Origin: Bacteroides congonensis | Lineage (GTDB): Bacteria > Bacteroidota > Bacteroidia > Bacteroidales > Bacteroidaceae | Assembly: GCF_900130125.1 (NCBI RefSeq) | Contig: NZ_FQXY01000006.1 | Span: forward strand, 124,001-188,000 | DNA: 64,000 nt | Reading direction: 5' to 3' | Shown here: piece by piece, positions 62,441-64,000 of the stretch | How the letters are laid out: every line of letters begins with the position of its first letter | Numbering within the stretch: position 1 is the first letter of the stretch | Position numbers and translations under genes: made by a program | The notes under the pieces: generated by a model | Databases searched by the model: none | What the model was told of the DNA's origin: nothing | What the model saw: the letters and a program-made list of their open reading frames with translations, nothing else

Positions 62441-64000
62441 TTAATTATCCCAACCATTATTTTGCTGATACAAACCACCGCTATAATTTATCTGTTTCTG
62501 CGGTATAGGCAGATATTCATTCTTTCCGGCCGTGAAGTTTGCGTTCGAGTAGTATGAACGGCGACCGGCTTCCGAATGGTAATACTGATTCATGACCGTT
62601 GCGGCGTCTCCCCAGCGAACCAGGTCGAAGAAACGGCTTCCTTCCAAAGCCAATTCCAGACGGCGTTCCCATTTAAGGTCCCTCATTGCGGCGCTTTTAT
62701 CCGACCAGTCGGCTACCGTATAAGGGGCTACATTGAAATTTGCTCCGTAATCAAAAACAAGCGTTGTGCTACGGGCCGCACGGTTACGTATATCGTTGAC
62801 CAGCGGCAGGGCTTCCGACAGCCGGTTCAACTGAATCAGGGCTTCAGCACGCATCAGTACCACGTCTGCATAGCGCAATACGATACGGTTCATCGAGTTA
62901 GCTACAAAAGGAGAGTTTACTTTCTTCAAGCAAGAGCAGTCGGGGTCTACGTTTTCTTTCAATGAAGAGTAGAGTCCGTAGTATTCCTGGTCGTTGCGTG
63001 TCCATGATTTGTCGAAAGTATAGTTTACGTTATACTTATAAGGGAATCCGGGGATGGCTACCGTGTGGAAGAGACGGGGGTCGTATTCACTTTGGGCATC
63101 GTAGTTGTCCTTGGCGTTATAGCTATCGAACAACGGTTTGCCGCTTTCGGTACGGAAAGCATTGACAAGATTCTGGCTCGGTTTCTGAAAGTCACAGCAT
63201 CCGAAGTATTGGGGAGCTGTCAGTTCATTCCCAAAATTCAGATTGCCATACATCGTATTGTCATCCTGTGAGTACTGGACTGCCCAGATGGATTCTTTTC
63301 CGTTTTCGTATTGCGGCAGGAAGTTGTAGGCGAAATCTTCTTCCAATCCGAAACCGCCGGCAGTCATGATGGCGTTATCGGTATAAGTCAATACCGCTTT
63401 CAAGTCGTCTTCGTTAACTTCGGTCACTTCGTTCTTTTCGTTTTGGCGGTAGGCTTTATAAAGCATGGTCTTTGCCAGGTAGGCGGAAGCGGCGGCTTGT
63501 GTGGGACGGCCTTTCTCTACTTGGGTGTCGGGCAGATGGTCGTAGGCGAACTTAAAGTCATCGGCTATCTTTTGCCAAAGCTGGTCATTGGTGTACTGGC
63601 GGTTGGAAATCTTGGTGTAGTCCGTGGTCGGGATGGTTTCGTCCACATATACGATGTGCTTGAACATTACTTTCAGCAGGAACATATAGTGCCCGCGCAG
63701 GAAACGCATTTCACCGATACGTTCGTTTTTCTTCGGGTAGGTGGCTTCGTCCATTCCGTCCAGTGATTTCAAGGCGGCGTTGGCACGTGCTACGCCCGAG
63801 TAGAGGCGATACCAGATATCATCAAAAGCCCAGTTGTCGGTAGTCATGCCTGTGGCTATCTCCAGAAAGTGGAAATGAGAGCCGTCTTCGGAGTTCGCTC
63901 CGCCTTTGTAAGCGTCGTCCGCACGGACATTGCCGTAGGGCCAAAGGCTGAAAGGGCTGTTCATGTCCTCGCCGGAAACCATGTGGGCGTAGGCGGCAAT
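62441..64000 (-). CDS. SusD-like levan-binding lipoprotein (partial, 5' end beyond window)
   Basis: The frame is open to the right edge (Ile-Ala-Ala-Tyr-Ala-His before Met at 63982), so the signal peptide and about the first 60 residues lie outside. SusD motifs: WYRLYSGVARANAALKSLDG, RFLRGHYMFLLKVMFKHIVY, VLMRAEALIQLNRLSEALPL, ERRLELALEGSRFFDLVRWG and the end YLPIPQKQINYSGGLYQQNN. It binds levan-type fructan at the surface with the SusC expected just beyond the edge. Corresponds in position to BT1762 by recollection. Confidence 0.93.
   Translation of the reverse strand: MAAYAHMVSGEDMNSPFSLWPYGNVRADDAYKGGANSEDGSHFHFLEIATGMTTDNWAFDDIWYRLYSGVARANAALKSLDGMDEATYPKKNERIGEMRFLRGHYMFLLKVMFKHIVYVDETIPTTDYTKISNRQYTNDQLWQKIADDFKFAYDHLPDTQVEKGRPTQAAASAYLAKTMLYKAYRQNEKNEVTEVNEDDLKAVLTYTDNAIMTAGGFGLEEDFAYNFLPQYENGKESIWAVQYSQDDNTMYGNLNFGNELTAPQYFGCCDFQKPSQNLVNAFRTESGKPLFDSYNAKDNYDAQSEYDPRLFHTVAIPGFPYKYNVNYTFDKSWTRNDQEYYGLYSSLKENVDPDCSCLKKVNSPFVANSMNRIVLRYADVVLMRAEALIQLNRLSEALPLVNDIRNRAARSTTLVFDYGANFNVAPYTVADWSDKSAAMRDLKWERRLELALEGSRFFDLVRWGDAATVMNQYYHSEAGRRSYYSNANFTAGKNEYLPIPQKQINYSGGLYQQNNGWDN

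Noticed and set aside
61402..62508. 368-residue plus-strand frame
   Set aside because: Antisense to the DUF4960 and SusD genes, rich in His/Arg/Ile with no domain, and no promoter or ribosome binding site was seen.

Overview
The window looks like the chromosome of a gut Bacteroides close to B. thetaiotaomicron. It has SusC/SusD pairs, hybrid two-component systems, SusE/F-type lipoproteins and promoters of the TTTG-N19/20-TAnnTTTG type. From 45 kb to the right edge, the gene order (HTCS with a sugar-binding periplasmic domain, alpha-2-macroglobulin-like protein, BRO protein, fructokinase, sugar permease, two GH32 enzymes, DUF4960 lipoprotein, SusD) matches the levan/fructan locus of B. thetaiotaomicron as I remember it (BT1754-BT1762). 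The species assignment is inference; no rRNA or tRNA gene is present.

Layout. 0-1.5 kb: the end of an HTCS regulator and a split chromate transporter pair. 1.5-9.7 kb: two paralogous glycoside-hydrolase-like (GH10-like) exported proteins enclosing a UvrA paralogue and a cstA operon. 9.7-32 kb: a polysaccharide utilization locus (PUL). It has a GH29 fucosidase, two tandem SusC/SusD pairs, a heparinase II/III-type lyase, a beta-helix/PDZ protein, an HTCS regulator and a GH88 unsaturated uronyl hydrolase, with a 58-residue protein and a DUF5053 protein on the other strand. The enzymes point to a fucosylated, uronic-acid-containing glycan. No sulfatase is encoded, which argues against a sulfated glycosaminoglycan. 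32.2-35.2 kb: a scar region with an intact ISL3-type insertion sequence (30-bp inverted ends, 8-bp target duplication), a 480-bp nested-palindrome element and a decayed AAA-ATPase gene. 35.2-41.4 kb: an ATP-grasp-like gene, an AAA/DUF4143 ATPase and pyruvate:ferredoxin oxidoreductase. 41.4-44.7 kb: a glycine betaine/proline ABC operon with a long leader. 44.7-64 kb: an MGMT-like gene and the fructan locus, cut by the right edge.

How the parts work together. In each PUL, surface SusC/SusD complexes and lipoprotein enzymes bind, cut and import the glycan. Periplasmic exo-enzymes finish degradation, and an HTCS senses a breakdown product and activates the operon. In the fructan locus the surface GH32, periplasmic GH32, permease and fructokinase form a complete route from levan to fructose phosphate.

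The least explained structures are non-coding. Two intergenic arrays, unrelated in sequence, share an exact 22-bp period (34,275-34,340 and 57,264-57,441). A 123-bp inverted repeat encloses the first array, and the ISL3 element sits at its edge. A compact promoter-plus-terminator unit at 53.8 kb looks like a roughly 61-nt small RNA. A pair of sites (GGTGTTT-N15-TTGTCCG) lies upstream of both the GH29 and GH88 genes.
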